From Planctomycetota bacterium (GTDB taxonomy: Bacteria > Planctomycetota > Planctomycetia > Pirellulales > Pirellulaceae), in assembly GCA_026692885.1 (NCBI GenBank), contig JAPLNJ010000053.1, positions 1 to 18,368 on the forward strand: a DNA stretch of 18,368 nt, given 5' to 3'. A model generated the notes under the pieces. That model searched no databases. It had not been told where the DNA came from and saw only the letters and a list, made by a program, of their open reading frames with translations. The translations under genes were made by a program, and so were the position numbers. Of the stretch, positions 18,133 to 18,368 are shown one piece after another (the first letter of the stretch is position 1; each line of letters opens with the position of its first letter).

Positions 18133-18252
18133 GAGGCTGTGAAGAAATCAAATCGGCCAACGAGGCTTGCACAAGGTGTAGGGTGGTCTGTGCCCACCAA
18201 GCACAAGCAGTTGTGGTGGGCACAGCCCACCCTACGATTTTTTCACAGCCTC
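18133..18252. repeat. 120-bp element with nested inverted repeats
   Basis: The outer arms 18133-18149 and 18236-18252 are reverse complements at 16 of 17 positions. The inner arms 18178-18199 and 18214-18235 match at 21 of 22. The right outer arm abuts the right inner arm directly, while 28 bases separate the left ones. The trinucleotide TCC flanks both sides (18130-18132 and 18253-18255), a weak candidate target duplication. It has no coding capacity. The shape resembles a MITE- or REP-like dispersed element; the family is not known. Confidence 0.7.
18178..18243 (+). terminator. Probable Rho-independent terminator of the giant gene
   Basis: A GC-rich 22-bp stem (one mismatch) with a 14-base loop (18200-18213) starts about 50 bases after the stop codon. 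It is followed, after GA, by six T residues (18238-18243). The stem sequence is also the inner palindrome of the nested inverted-repeat element, so the terminator may come from that element. Because the stem is near-symmetric it could act on either strand, although a T tract is seen only on the plus side. Confidence 0.65.
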
Positions 18253-18368
18253 TCCGCGATCTGCATGGCAAGCTGGGCGGTCTGGCTGGGCGGGCGAGGC
18301 TCCTGCCGGCCTTGATCGGCCTTGATCATAAGGTGGCGCAAAACGCTAGCAGCAGATCATCGTAACCC
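18253..18368. other. 3' intergenic sequence, no gene seen
   Basis: I see no convincing coding sequence, promoter or RNA here. An exact 10-bp tandem duplication (GGCCTTGATC twice) occupies 18308-18327. The GGGCGAGGCTCCTGCCG stretch at about 18292-18308 is reminiscent, from memory, of short intergenic repeats scattered in planctomycete genomes. Short forward frames at 18100-18315 and 18183-18365 run through the palindrome and are not supported. Confidence 0.5.

Noticed and set aside
18183..18365. Short forward frames (18100-18315, 18183-18365) as small genes
   Set aside because: They run through the palindromic element, have no plausible ribosome binding site and reach or nearly reach the window edge.

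Overview
The window is almost entirely one open reading frame. It enters from beyond the left edge (first complete codon at nt 3) and stops at TAA 18126-18128, so more than 6,040 codons are visible and the true start and any signal peptide lie outside. About 240 bases of non-coding sequence follow the stop. No second gene, RNA gene, transposase or CRISPR array is supported.

The predicted product is a giant, modular, probably exported protein. It is built from calcium-loop beta-propeller repeats (FG-GAP/VCBS type), pre-peptidase C-terminal-like (PPC) domains, a laminin-G-like domain, a C-type-lectin-like domain, a thrombospondin-3-like calcium motif, a long array of CARDB-type domains, many bacterial Ig-like domains and a C-terminal type I dockerin. 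The high GC content, this mixture of domains, the dockerin and a C-terminal tail ending in an acidic helix with a Trp suggest a planctomycete (Pirellulales-like). That is inference from recalled family features, not a search.

Layout: propeller 1 (1-896, left-truncated); PPC pair with an embedded LamG (897-2280); an Ig-like domain split by a C-type lectin and a TSP3 motif (2283-3060); propeller 2 (3184-4209); PPC pair (4210-4950); Ig-like domain (4953-5300); a third PPC pair without propeller (5331-6115); eight CARDB-type domains, three of them exact 396-bp tandem units (6117-9160); beta-sandwich and carboxypeptidase-regulatory-like region (9160-10670); an unassigned Cys-rich/helical core followed by a non-repetitive region with an HELIH motif (10674-13090); Big_5-like Ig repeats of exactly 330 bp (13105-14735); an SbsA-like Ig domain (14739-15120); propeller 3 (15150-16020); Ig, FnIII-like, Big_3-like, MBG-like and Ig domains (16030-17460); dockerin and tail (17466-18125).

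The strongest signals are evolutionary. Two 1.27-kb copies lie exactly 3,321 nt apart without indels, with a 121-bp perfectly identical patch at the left edge. Comparing three related units shows that whole domains (propeller, circularly permuted LamG, lectin plus TSP3) were inserted inside older domains. CARDB units share different near-identical patches pairwise, as expected from gene conversion. A 120-bp element with nested inverted repeats begins four bases after the stop codon and probably supplies the terminator. I see no multi-gene system; the interest lies in how this one protein was assembled and in its unassigned core.
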